From positions 1 through 6,171 of the forward strand of contig CAMYWI010000096.1 in the NCBI GenBank assembly GCA_947302675.1: DNA of 6,171 nt, read 5' to 3'. Positions 1 through 5,912 of this stretch are shown here, piece by piece. The position numbers and the translations under genes are program-made. How positions within the stretch are numbered: the stretch's first letter is position 1; each line of letters begins with the position of its first letter. The DNA comes from an uncultured Selenomonadales bacterium (lineage in GTDB: Bacteria > Bacillota_C > Negativicutes > Selenomonadales > Selenomonadaceae). The notes beneath the pieces are model-generated. The model was not told the DNA's origin and did no database searches. It was given only the letters and a program-made list of their open reading frames with translations.

Positions 1-59
1 CCAAGTCGAAGGCTCGCCGCGATAAAATTCTTGAGACTATCACTTTCGACCCGAACTAA
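1..59 (+). CDS. 3' end of a probable prephenate/arogenate dehydrogenase (TyrA-like), partial
   Basis: Only the last 18 codons are in the window. They read KSKARRDKILETITFDPN and end at TAA (57-59); the gene starts to the left. On its own this tail is too short to identify. The near-identical copy at 220-274 is preceded in frame by a longer stretch with CMTNGDAI near 105-128 and DYFAKSKARRDKI near 208-250. That pattern fits the helical C-terminal dimerisation region of TyrA, with the D-I-x-x-x-N-type segment, a helix, a short 'D...L/V..F' segment, then '(A)K..RD.L'. TyrA oxidatively decarboxylates prephenate or arogenate in tyrosine synthesis, in the cytoplasm. The assignment rests on recall of family pattern and is moderate. 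The DNA just after the stop (58-75) is the left half of a terminator whose right half is missing here, because a duplication junction follows. Confidence 0.6.
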   Translation, partial: KSKARRDKILETITFDPN

Positions 60-75
60 AAAAATCTGCTCCTCC
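1..75 (+). repeat. Direct repeat, left copy (gene tail plus half-terminator)
   Basis: These 75 bases match 220-294 at 73 positions. The only differences are C56/T57 against T275/A276. The offset is 219 bp (73 codons), so both copies lie in the same reading frame. The left copy touches the window edge and may extend further left, which would make the full duplicated unit 219 bp. This copy keeps the TAA stop at 57-59. Confidence 0.95.
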
Positions 76-219
76 CGACGCGGGCAACGACTTTGATTCG
101 TGTTTGCATGACGAACGGCGACGCAATTTCAACACACCTGCGCGACTTGCAAGAGATTCTCGGCAAAGTCATAAACGCCATTGACAATCACGACCGCCAA
201 GCCGTCCATGATTACTTTG

Positions 220-294
220 CCAAGTCGAAGGCTCGCCGCGATAAAATTCTTGAGACTATCACTTTCGACCCGAATAAAAAAAATCTGCTCCTCC
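220..294 (+). repeat. Direct repeat, right copy (gene tail plus left arm of terminator)
   Basis: This is the second copy of the 75-bp repeat at 1-75, at 73/75 identity. The stop codon present in the left copy is lost by the two substitutions at 275-276. The right boundary (294/295) falls inside the loop of the terminator, so the hairpin is complete only in this copy. Confidence 0.95.
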
Positions 295-319
295 TCGCGA
301 AGAGCAGATTAATTTTTTT
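276..319. terminator. Bidirectional rho-independent terminator
   Basis: A 9-bp perfect stem, AATCTGCTC (282-290) with GAGCAGATT (302-310), encloses an 11-nt loop. It is flanked by eight A (276-283) on the left and seven T (313-319) on the right. Each strand therefore reads hairpin followed by a U-run. It sits between the rightward TyrA-like tail or its duplicate and the leftward large gene, whose stop is at 329-331, about 10 bp from the T-run. It should end transcription from both sides. Confidence 0.9.
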
Positions 320-328
320 GCTTAAAAT

Positions 329-3300
329 TTATTTCTCAACCAAAGTCGTACCGCTGATTTCGTAACTCGTATCGTTGATATTGAATTCCGTCGCCGTAAA
401 GTCTTTAAGGGTGATAGAGCCAGAATTGACCTTGAGCGAGAGTTGATTTTTATCCGCGTTGAAAGTGCCCGTGAATGTTCCCGTTATCTGCAACATATCG
501 TTGTTGGCGAAACCGTAAATTACATCTTTGCCGTCGCCGTTGGAATAGAGGAAGGTATCAGCGTCGTCGCCGCCCCAGAGCATATCGTTGCCTTTGCCGC
601 CGCTCAAAGTATTTTCGCCTGCGCCGCCCCAAAGACTGTCATTACCCTTGCCGCCAGTCAAATAGTCGTTGCCCGCGCCACCGAGAATCGAATCGCCGCC
701 TCTGCCGCCGTCAATCGTGTCATTGCCGTCGCCGCCAGTCAAAGTATCTTTGCCATTGCCGCCGAGAATCTCCGCGCCAACAGTGGAGCTAGCCGTCAAG
801 TTCACTTTCTTTTTAACAATACTGGCATCGATTTTTATAACCGTATCGTCGAAAACTTTTTCCGCTTTGGAAGAATATTTTTTAGGGAGCCAAGCGGCAG
901 TTCTATCTTCGTTGTAAATTATGCCGTCAGATAAGTAATTTATAGTGCCGTCTTCAAAGAAGATTATCTCCGTATCCGCCGCGTCTTCAACCGTGAGCTT
1001 TTTGCTACCGACCTTCAAAATCGCGTCGCCATTACTTTTGGAGAAAGCATCCGTGACTTCCGCGCCTTCAAGACTTATCTGGTCGCCCTCCGCGTAATCG
1101 ACGATAACTTTCTTGCCGCTCTTGTTTTCATAAACAAAAGTATCCGCGCCTTCGCCGCCGACCAAAGTATCATTGCCCTTGCCGCCGTCGAGAGTGGAGC
1201 CGCCCGTGCCCGCGTAGATTTTATTCGCCATTTTGTTGCCCTTGAGATAAATTTCGTCCGCGACCTTTTCCGCGCTTATCGTCGTGAGCCTGGAATACTC
1301 TTTGCTTGAGGCGTCAAAATCTTCAGCGGCGGTGAGCGTCGCGCCTTTTAATCTGGCATCGAAAATTTTATGCTCGCCAAAAATATACGTCGTTGCTTTA
1401 GTACCGTCTTCAAACGAAATCTTTTTATTCTTGCCCTTAATATCCTTGTGACCGTCGGCTATCTTCAAAGAGCCGTCAGCGAATTTCAACTTAACGTCAT
1501 TGTCTTCAAGCTCAACATCAGAAATTTCAGAGGCGTTGAGGTCAATCTTATCCTTGCCCTTGCCGTAGTCGGTGATAATGTTGGAGCCGCCGCCATAGAC
1601 AAACAAATCGTCGCCCGCGTCGCCCGTCAAAGTGCTGTTGCTCGCGCCGCCGATTAAAGTATTCGCTAAATCGTTGCCGAGCAGTTCCATATCCTTTGTT
1701 AAGGCGGAGGCGTCGACTAAATTAACTTTCCTGTCGAACTTGGCAAGGTTTAGAATGTCGCCGTCGAAAGTGTCGCTTAAAATCAAGCCGGTCTCGGATT
1801 CATTATAAGTAAACCAAGGCTTATCTTCGCTGCCCGCGTAAACTTTTGAAGTTACGTCGCCATCCGCGTCTCTAATCGTAACTGCTTTTTCGGCGGAGTC
1901 TTTAAGCTTGATTTTGCCACCCAACGCTACGCTAACCACAAGGTCGCCGTCTTCGTCGGTGTAAACGTTATCGACGTTGCCCGAAGTGATATGGAGCGTA
2001 TTGTAGCTGTCGTAGTCGTAAATTGTATCTTCGCCGTCTTCGGGCTTGTATCTGAAAACGTGTGCGCCGTCGCTGCTGTAAATGGTATCGCTACCCGCGC
2101 CGCCCTCAACTGTCATTAAACTGCGTGCACTGCCAAGAATTTCTGTAACATCGTCGCCGTCGCCCACGTTAATCAGCAAGTCACCCGTGCCGCCAACGAC
2201 CACTCTGTCATTGCCCGCGCCCGAATCGAGCGTGCTATTTCTGTTCGAGGACATGACAATTTCGTCGTCGCCGTCAAGAGTTTTGATACTCCAATCTTTG
2301 CTATCTGCCTCCGAGCCAAGCGCGAGTTGTTGTGGCGAAGAAGTCAAAGCCTCGTAGACGAGTTTAGTATCTTCAACTTTAATACTGCCCGCCGCCGTTG
2401 ACCTGTCACTGGTGACGGAGCCGCTCGCGGAGATATAAGCGATTTTGTCCTCGTTGTCGAAAGAAACCTCGCTGAGACCGCCCGCGCCAGCCATGAGACC
2501 CAAGCCGCCAAAGAACATTGAGAACCATTGTGCAGGAGAGGCACTTTCGCCTTTCAAAGCGTTTTCAAAGATCGTGTAGGAGTTTAGGAGGTTCGTGTAA
2601 ATTTTTTCATTCTCCTCGAAACTCTTTGCGGCGTTGAGTTGATTCTGATATTTCTTCACGCTCCTATAGGCGTCGGCTCCGTTCAAAATCATTTCCTTAT
2701 AGGGCGAAGGGCAATGATTTTTGATAACATCCTCGACAGCGGAGCCTTTGACGGTAGGATTAATTTCGGTTTTTATGACGGAAATTAACTCGTCGTCAAC
2801 CTTACTGCCGTCGTCAACCAAAGCGGTGATAATTTTCTTCGCGTAAGTCAAATATTTTCCGGCTTTAGCGGAGCTGGTTGCGTCTTGAACCAAACCGGTT
2901 ACGACGCGCCACCAAGCATCTTTGTTGAGTTCGTTGAGCACGGCGAGATAATTCGCCGCCGCCTCGCCCAAATCTTTAGCACTGCTGACGTAATTAAGTT
3001 CCGAAAAGACTGCGCCATTTTTCTTTATGGTTATATAAGCCGAGCCACTACCGTTGAACATGAGCTTGTTCGCCGAGACAGTGTATTCGCCAACTGTGTA
3101 TTCGTCAAAGCCAATGCCGCCTTGAATTGCGCCCGCAACATTTGCAATCCATGAATTCGGATTAGCCATGTTGAACTTGCCGAGCTTGGACGATTGAGCA
3201 CCTTCGTAAAGTTTTGTCGCTATCGCCTCGAAGACCGTTTGCGGAATGTCTTTTATTTCGGCTCCAGAAACTCTCTTGAAACTTTTCTTAAACTCCGTGT

Positions 3301-5686
3301 AAGCTTCCGTTTCGGAAGAATCAAGACTGCCAATGGAAAGTTTCAAGCTCTCGGCGGTTTTATTTTCAAGGTTACTTCGCGCGTTTTCTGTAAGAGCCGC
3401 CGCCTCTTCGAGCCAAAGATTAGGGTCGCCGGCGTATTCGTTAATGAAAGTCGGGAGCACCCTGTTTTTGGTCGTGACGGTTATTTCTTTGTCAATGCCG
3501 TTCTGAATCGTTATGACGTGGTCGCGACTAGTCGTGATTATCACGTCACTACCGGAGAGCGAGGCATTTTTAACAGTGCCTTCCGTCAGCTTGAGACTTA
3601 TTCCAGAATCTGTTGTGGATTTAATCGTGTCGTCGTCCGAGCCAACCGCTATCGTCGCCGAAGTGCCGCCATTTATTATTACATCGTCGCCAAGCCCGCT
3701 GTCGATTGAATTTCCATTGCCAACGCTGGTAATAATGTCTTTCGCGTTGCTACCGATTACGTCAACATTATCAGCCATAGCGTAGACGATTATAGAATCA
3801 TCTTTATTCACCGTTTCAATGACTGCGCGGTCGTCCTTCCAATAAATTTCCGTCTCGCCCGTAACTTCGGCAAGGTCGTTTCCGTCGGGGTCTTGAATTT
3901 TTACAACTCCCTTAGTGGGCGTTTTAATTCTGTGGCTCTTATCATCGATTTGGATGAAGTTAATATTTCCTCTTTTGTTAGTTCCGACTTTGTCGCCAGG
4001 CTCGACCTCCGCCGAACCGTTAGCCGCGTTTACAATTTCGCCGTAATAGCCGTCGTGATTTTCAGCGGTGATTGTCACGTTTGAAACAATTCCATATTCA
4101 AATTTGTTTAGTTCAAAGACGCCGCCGTTAAACTCAAAGGAATTGCCGTGAGAATCAATGACTTTAATCGGAAGCCCCACCGCTTCGCTCAGCGTTATTT
4201 CGTTAGAATCGACGTGAATAATTACATCCTTAGACGTTTTGCCGAGAGTAGCACCTTTGAAAGTGCCCGACTCTAAATGAATCGTCAAAGGGTTATTCCA
4301 CGCCGAAGAGTCCCAAACCCAATTACAATAAATTTTATCGTCGCCGTCGCCCGCTTTGTAAACTATATGGTCAGTGGACTTGCAAGCAATTTCATCATTG
4401 CCCGCGCCGGCGTTTATCGTGACATTCTCTCCATAATATTTATCTAAAGAAAATTTTGTGGCGTGGTTATAAATGTTGTCGTCGCCTTCAAGCCCCGCAA
4501 TGGAGACCCTGTCGCCGCTATTATAAATGTTGTCGGTATAGGGTGTGCCGACGATTGTTGCGTCGTCTTGAGAATCTTCCTTATCTTGACCAGAGCCAGC
4601 GACTACTCCTGCCGGTTCCCACTCGCAAAGAAAATATCTCGGAACGGTTTCATAGGTGTAATCGTCATACGTGGAAAAATTAGTGTCTATCCACTTGCCA
4701 CCGCCGCCCGCTTGAAACGCCGCGTAGTCAGTGATGTTGTAATCATCGTAAGTGTTTGGACTATTTTCCGCCCAATTTGTATAGCCGAGAGCCTCGCCGT
4801 TCGTCCATTTCCAGTTGCCTTCCACCGACGAATCCGACAAGCCGAAGTAAGCAGAAGAAATTCCCGCGCTGACCATGTAATTGTAAAGAGCCTGATTTTC
4901 TTCCTCGCTCGTTATCACGGCAAGATGACCGCCTTGCGCCTCGCAATGCGCACGAATTCCGTCCCAAGTGATACTGTTTGAATAATAATAGGAAGAAGAA
5001 GTTTTTATGGAATCCGTCGAGAAAAGGTAATAGCTGTGCCCGCCGTATTCAAAGGCGTTTTCGGGAATAGTTTGCTCGCCGAGAATGGCATTGAGCACGG
5101 CGGCGTAATCGTCTTCGATATTAAAAAACCTGCCGGGCTTTTCGACAGTGCCGGTACTCTTCGCAATCGGTTCCCATTCCGTCTGAGCTTCGGAACTTAT
5201 TCTGCTTATAACGTCAAGATAAATGTCGTTGGCGGAGAGTTCAGCCATAATATCTTCCGTGTTTAGATAAGCCGAATAATCGCCGTCGCCGTATTCGCCT
5301 TGATTATGGAAGTCGGCGTCGGTGACAACAATCATATGCTTGAAAATCGCCTCGTCGCTAAAAATGGGCAGGGCGTCTTTTATTGCCTCCAAGCCCGATT
5401 CGGGACCGTCGCCGCCCATGTCCGCGTTGATTAATCCCACTTCCGAAATGAATTTCTCAACGTCAGAAGTAAAATAACTCTCCACGTCGTCTTCGATAAA
5501 AACGTGCTTTTTGGGCACGCCAATTTCCTCTGCCACGTCGCCATATTCCAGCAAGCCGAGACTAAAATCCAAATTCTTCGCCTGCAATGTTCTGGCAAAG
5601 GACGCGACGTTTTCCTTGACCGACTCGATGTAGGGAGACATGCTACCGGTATTGTCGATAAGGAAAACAATTTCGTAAGTTGACAA
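329..5686 (-). CDS. Very large vWA / C-type lectin / RTX-repeat protein, putative Ca2+-dependent surface adhesin
   Basis: The protein has 1785 residues from TTG at 5686-5684. The start is chosen because AGAGG lies 8 nt upstream and the vWA domain begins at residue 2; the ATG at 5746 would add 20 residues and has no ribosome binding site. Order of parts: vWA (about 2-204, MIDAS D11-x-T13-x-S15, GGDGPE 91-96, VVTDAD 120-125); CTLD (about 211-358); acidic linker; RTX-like block (396-454); beta-rich stretch; second RTX-like block (642-688); mostly helical unrecognised region (about 745-1070); third RTX-like block (1137-1225); three related modules (about 1291-1430, 1434-1582, 1587-1785), the last with eight consecutive nonapeptides (1641-1712). 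There is no N-terminal signal peptide or sortase motif. Gly/Asp-rich repeats and a C-terminal beta-rich tail fit type I secretion with an uncleaved C-terminal signal (inference). Adhesion to glycans or protein ligands is the likely role, but the ligand is unknown. The gene is complete and intact. Confidence 0.93.
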   Translation of the reverse strand: MSTYEIVFLIDNTGSMSPYIESVKENVASFARTLQAKNLDFSLGLLEYGDVAEEIGVPKKHVFIEDDVESYFTSDVEKFISEVGLINADMGGDGPESGLEAIKDALPIFSDEAIFKHMIVVTDADFHNQGEYGDGDYSAYLNTEDIMAELSANDIYLDVISRISSEAQTEWEPIAKSTGTVEKPGRFFNIEDDYAAVLNAILGEQTIPENAFEYGGHSYYLFSTDSIKTSSSYYYSNSITWDGIRAHCEAQGGHLAVITSEEENQALYNYMVSAGISSAYFGLSDSSVEGNWKWTNGEALGYTNWAENSPNTYDDYNITDYAAFQAGGGGKWIDTNFSTYDDYTYETVPRYFLCEWEPAGVVAGSGQDKEDSQDDATIVGTPYTDNIYNSGDRVSIAGLEGDDNIYNHATKFSLDKYYGENVTINAGAGNDEIACKSTDHIVYKAGDGDDKIYCNWVWDSSAWNNPLTIHLESGTFKGATLGKTSKDVIIHVDSNEITLSEAVGLPIKVIDSHGNSFEFNGGVFELNKFEYGIVSNVTITAENHDGYYGEIVNAANGSAEVEPGDKVGTNKRGNINFIQIDDKSHRIKTPTKGVVKIQDPDGNDLAEVTGETEIYWKDDRAVIETVNKDDSIIVYAMADNVDVIGSNAKDIITSVGNGNSIDSGLGDDVIINGGTSATIAVGSDDDTIKSTTDSGISLKLTEGTVKNASLSGSDVIITTSRDHVITIQNGIDKEITVTTKNRVLPTFINEYAGDPNLWLEEAAALTENARSNLENKTAESLKLSIGSLDSSETEAYTEFKKSFKRVSGAEIKDIPQTVFEAIATKLYEGAQSSKLGKFNMANPNSWIANVAGAIQGGIGFDEYTVGEYTVSANKLMFNGSGSAYITIKKNGAVFSELNYVSSAKDLGEAAANYLAVLNELNKDAWWRVVTGLVQDATSSAKAGKYLTYAKKIITALVDDGSKVDDELISVIKTEINPTVKGSAVEDVIKNHCPSPYKEMILNGADAYRSVKKYQNQLNAAKSFEENEKIYTNLLNSYTIFENALKGESASPAQWFSMFFGGLGLMAGAGGLSEVSFDNEDKIAYISASGSVTSDRSTAAGSIKVEDTKLVYEALTSSPQQLALGSEADSKDWSIKTLDGDDEIVMSSNRNSTLDSGAGNDRVVVGGTGDLLINVGDGDDVTEILGSARSLMTVEGGAGSDTIYSSDGAHVFRYKPEDGEDTIYDYDSYNTLHITSGNVDNVYTDEDGDLVVSVALGGKIKLKDSAEKAVTIRDADGDVTSKVYAGSEDKPWFTYNESETGLILSDTFDGDILNLAKFDRKVNLVDASALTKDMELLGNDLANTLIGGASNSTLTGDAGDDLFVYGGGSNIITDYGKGKDKIDLNASEISDVELEDNDVKLKFADGSLKIADGHKDIKGKNKKISFEDGTKATTYIFGEHKIFDARLKGATLTAAEDFDASSKEYSRLTTISAEKVADEIYLKGNKMANKIYAGTGGSTLDGGKGNDTLVGGEGADTFVYENKSGKKVIVDYAEGDQISLEGAEVTDAFSKSNGDAILKVGSKKLTVEDAADTEIIFFEDGTINYLSDGIIYNEDRTAAWLPKKYSSKAEKVFDDTVIKIDASIVKKKVNLTASSTVGAEILGGNGKDTLTGGDGNDTIDGGRGGDSILGGAGNDYLTGGKGNDSLWGGAGENTLSGGKGNDMLWGGDDADTFLYSNGDGKDVIYGFANNDMLQITGTFTGTFNADKNQLSLKVNSGSITLKDFTATEFNINDTSYEISGTTLVEK
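332..1816 (-). other. Three related C-terminal modules of about 140-200 residues
   Basis: Modules at about residues 1291-1430, 1434-1582 and 1587-1785 share one plan. Each opens with a strand segment containing an 'F-D' and a 'V-x-L' or 'A-x-L' element. A Gly-Asn/Ala-Asn stretch and RTX-like GG.G.D units follow, then (A/D)D-x-F-V/L-Y, a D-Y/F-x-x-G/N-D turn, and finally a strand pair like 'GSLKIADG', 'GSKKLTVED' or 'GSITLKDF' near the FEDGT-type end. RTX units are few in module I, more in II and eight in III. This indicates internal duplication followed by expansion of the last array. The final beta-rich tail (about 1730-1785) is where a type I secretion signal would be expected. Confidence 0.75.
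551..766 (-). repeat. Eight tandem 27-bp units encoding RTX nonapeptides
   Basis: Residues 1641-1712 divide into eight gapless nonapeptides of the form x-G-G-x-G-x-D-x-L/I: LGGNGKDTL, TGGDGNDTI, DGGRGGDSI, LGGAGNDYL, TGGKGNDSL, WGGAGENTL, SGGKGNDML and WGGDDADTF. Such units form a parallel beta-roll that binds Ca2+ between turns and folds outside the cell, where Ca2+ is high. The sixth unit (GEN in place of G-x-D) and the eighth (GDDAD) deviate and mark the decaying edge of the array. The DNA units are similar but not identical. Confidence 0.93.
2477..3454 (-). other. Unrecognised, mainly helical region between RTX blocks (residues about 745-1070)
   Basis: About 325 residues without Gly-Gly-x-Gly-x-Asp repeats. 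The region is rich in Ala/Leu/Lys/Glu, giving predicted helices such as EEAAALTENARSNLENKTAES (residues 760-780) and later charged helical segments near 905-1045. It is interrupted by a short beta-like stretch (about 862-900, with GSGSAYITIK at 879-888). It ends in a Gly-rich hydrophobic segment (FFGGLGLMAGAGG, 1058-1070) that is too Gly-rich and short to be called a membrane span. I do not recognise the family. RTX-like repeats lie on both sides, so it looks like an inserted folded domain of unknown role. Confidence 0.6.
4613..5056 (-). other. C-type lectin-like domain (residues about 211-358)
   Basis: The hallmarks occur in order: GGHSYYLF opening strand (215-222), W241 with the CEAQGGHLAVITS helix and strand (248-260), then EEENQAL. 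Next come YFGLSD (280-285, a WIGL-type core), WKWTNGE (292-298), NWAENSPN (304-311, at the EPN/QPD sugar-site position), GKWIDT (330-335, WND-type) and YFLCEWE (351-357). C248 and C354 would form the single conserved outer disulphide; the second CTLD disulphide is absent. The Ca2+ and sugar motifs are variant, so sugar binding is plausible but not assured. Confidence 0.88.
5075..5683 (-). other. vWA domain of the large protein (residues about 2-204)
   Basis: The first strand, YEIVFLIDNTGSMS (residues 4-17), carries a canonical MIDAS D-x-T/S-G-S motif and is followed by an amphipathic helix. The segment NADMGGDGPE (88-97) matches the second metal-site loop of vWA domains of the 'GGDGPE' type. 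HMIVVTDADFH (117-127) supplies the acidic loop after a core beta strand. Family knowledge: these residues hold a divalent metal that helps bind a protein ligand. A vWA domain at the extreme N-terminus is notable, because in LapA-like RTX adhesins it usually lies near the C-terminus. Confidence 0.9.
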
Positions 5687-5694
5687 ATCAATCA

Positions 5695-5699
5695 CCTCT
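5695..5699 (-). promoter_or_regulatory. Ribosome binding site deciding the TTG start of the large gene
   Basis: On the minus strand AAAGAGGTGA precedes the start. The AGAGG core (5695-5699) ends 8 nt before TTG at 5686-5684, the same spacing as at fcl. This supports the TTG over the longer ATG form at 5746, which has no purine-rich site and lies within a few bases of the predicted transcript start. Confidence 0.8.
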
Positions 5700-5714
5700 T
5701 TACAAAATTGTAAA
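5699..5714. promoter_or_regulatory. 16-bp palindrome overlapping the ribosome binding site, possible operator
   Basis: TTTACAAAATTGTAAA is a perfect inverted repeat of 7-bp arms around AA. It abuts and overlaps by one base the Shine-Dalgarno of the large gene. The same half-site TTTACAA recurs at 5761-5767 and 5807-5813 inside the repeat spacers. It could be a protein-binding site or form a weak AU-rich RNA hairpin. The function is inference. Confidence 0.45.
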
Positions 5715-5758
5715 ATCGTTACCACTTGCAAGAAAATATTTCGCAAAACTTTTTTAAG

Positions 5759-5787
5759 ATTTTACAATAAATCGTTACCACTTGCAA
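5759..5787 (-). promoter_or_regulatory. Promoter P1 for the large gene (proximal repeat promoter)
   Basis: On the minus strand the -35 is TTGCAA (5787-5782) and the -10 is TAAAAT (5764-5759), with 17 bp between. The -10 matches the sigma70 consensus at 5/6 and the -35 at 4/6. Transcription would start near 5752, giving a leader of about 66 nt to the TTG start, with the Shine-Dalgarno inside the leader. Confidence 0.7.
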
Positions 5788-5804
5788 GAAAATATTTCGT
5801 TAAG

Positions 5805-5833
5805 ATTTTACAATAAATCGTTACCACTTGCAA
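5805..5833 (-). promoter_or_regulatory. Promoter P2 for the large gene (distal repeat promoter)
   Basis: This is the same arrangement as P1 in the next repeat copy: TTGCAA (5833-5828), 17 bp, TAAAAT (5810-5805), with a start near 5798. The third core (5713-5743) has the -35-like TTGCAA, but no suitable -10 follows at 16-18 bp. Only two of the three copies therefore look like working promoters. Confidence 0.65.
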
Positions 5834-5863
5834 GAAAATATTTCGCTTTTAATCTAATTTTTG

Positions 5864-5872
5864 TGTTATAAT
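5864..5872 (+). promoter_or_regulatory. Extended -10 promoter for fcl
   Basis: TGTTATAAT is a perfect extended -10 (TGn plus TATAAT at 5867-5872). The -35 region at the right distance (about 5843-5850) is weak, as is common with extended -10 promoters. The predicted start near 5879 gives a leader of about 42 nt before the fcl start. Confidence 0.7.
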
Positions 5873-5906
5873 CGCACTTAAGCTTTTAACGTTAGTTTGA
5901 CATGAC

Positions 5907-5912
5907 AGGAGG
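5907..5912 (+). promoter_or_regulatory. Ribosome binding site deciding the TTG start of fcl
   Basis: AGGAGG, a perfect Shine-Dalgarno, ends 8 nt before TTG at 5921-5923. The ATG at 5902 is in another frame and upstream of this site, so it is not the start. Confidence 0.88.

Larger units (their letters stand above)
76..365 (+). pseudogene. Duplicated TyrA-like C-terminal fragment, pseudogene
   Basis: This is an open stretch in the same frame as the tail ending at 59, closed by TAA at 363-365. Its coding content from about 99 to 275 resembles the C-terminal helical region of prephenate dehydrogenase and ends with the same residues (AKSKARRDKILETITFDPN) as the upstream gene. It has no catalytic or NAD-binding part and no convincing ribosome binding site; the first possible start is a TTG at 93. 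The two changes relative to the upstream copy turn AAC-TAA into AAT-AAA and destroy the stop. The frame then reads through the terminator hairpin and 37 bp into the antisense of the convergent gene's end. The simplest reading is a partial tandem duplication of the gene's 3' end, with this distal copy as untranslated debris. A small expressed protein is possible but unsupported. Confidence 0.65.
5713..5845. repeat. Three direct repeats of a 31-bp core upstream of the large gene
   Basis: Identical 31-bp cores lie at 5713-5743, 5769-5799 and 5815-5845. Each starts AAATCGTTACCACTTGCAAG and ends ATATTTCG. A 15-bp spacer (TTAAGATTTTACAAT) follows the middle core and also follows the first, where it is preceded by 10 extra bases. 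The starts are thus 56 and 46 bp apart, differing by one helical turn. Each core contains the perfect 8-bp palindrome CTTGCAAG. The perfect identity suggests recent duplication or selection. Confidence 0.96.

Noticed and set aside
443..934. 163-residue plus-strand open frame, and other plus-strand frames between 443 and 5266
   Set aside because: These are antisense reflections of the Gly/Asp-rich RTX codons, giving Ala/Val/Arg-rich or low-complexity products without ribosome binding sites. The minus-strand protein has clear domains over the same span.
2479..2525. Transmembrane helix at the Gly-rich hydrophobic segment (residues about 1054-1070)
   Set aside because: It is short, dominated by Gly and Ala, and inside a protein otherwise typical of secreted RTX proteins. 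It is not convincing as a membrane span.
5707..5731. Third promoter in the gene-proximal repeat copy
   Set aside because: TTGCAA is present, but the nearest -10-like TACAAT is only 13 bp away and the 17-bp position reads ATTTTG. A transcript from there would barely include the ribosome binding site.
5687..5746. ATG at 5746 as the start of the large gene
   Set aside because: It has no Shine-Dalgarno and lies about 6 nt from the predicted P1 start. The extension also runs through a promoter repeat and the 16-bp palindrome. The TTG at 5686 has AGAGG at 8 nt and starts right at the vWA domain.
5713..5845. Direct repeats as replication-origin iterons or a CRISPR array
   Set aside because: There is no replication protein nearby, the neighbours look chromosomal, and the spacers are themselves repeated, not unique. 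Promoter geometry explains the repeats better.
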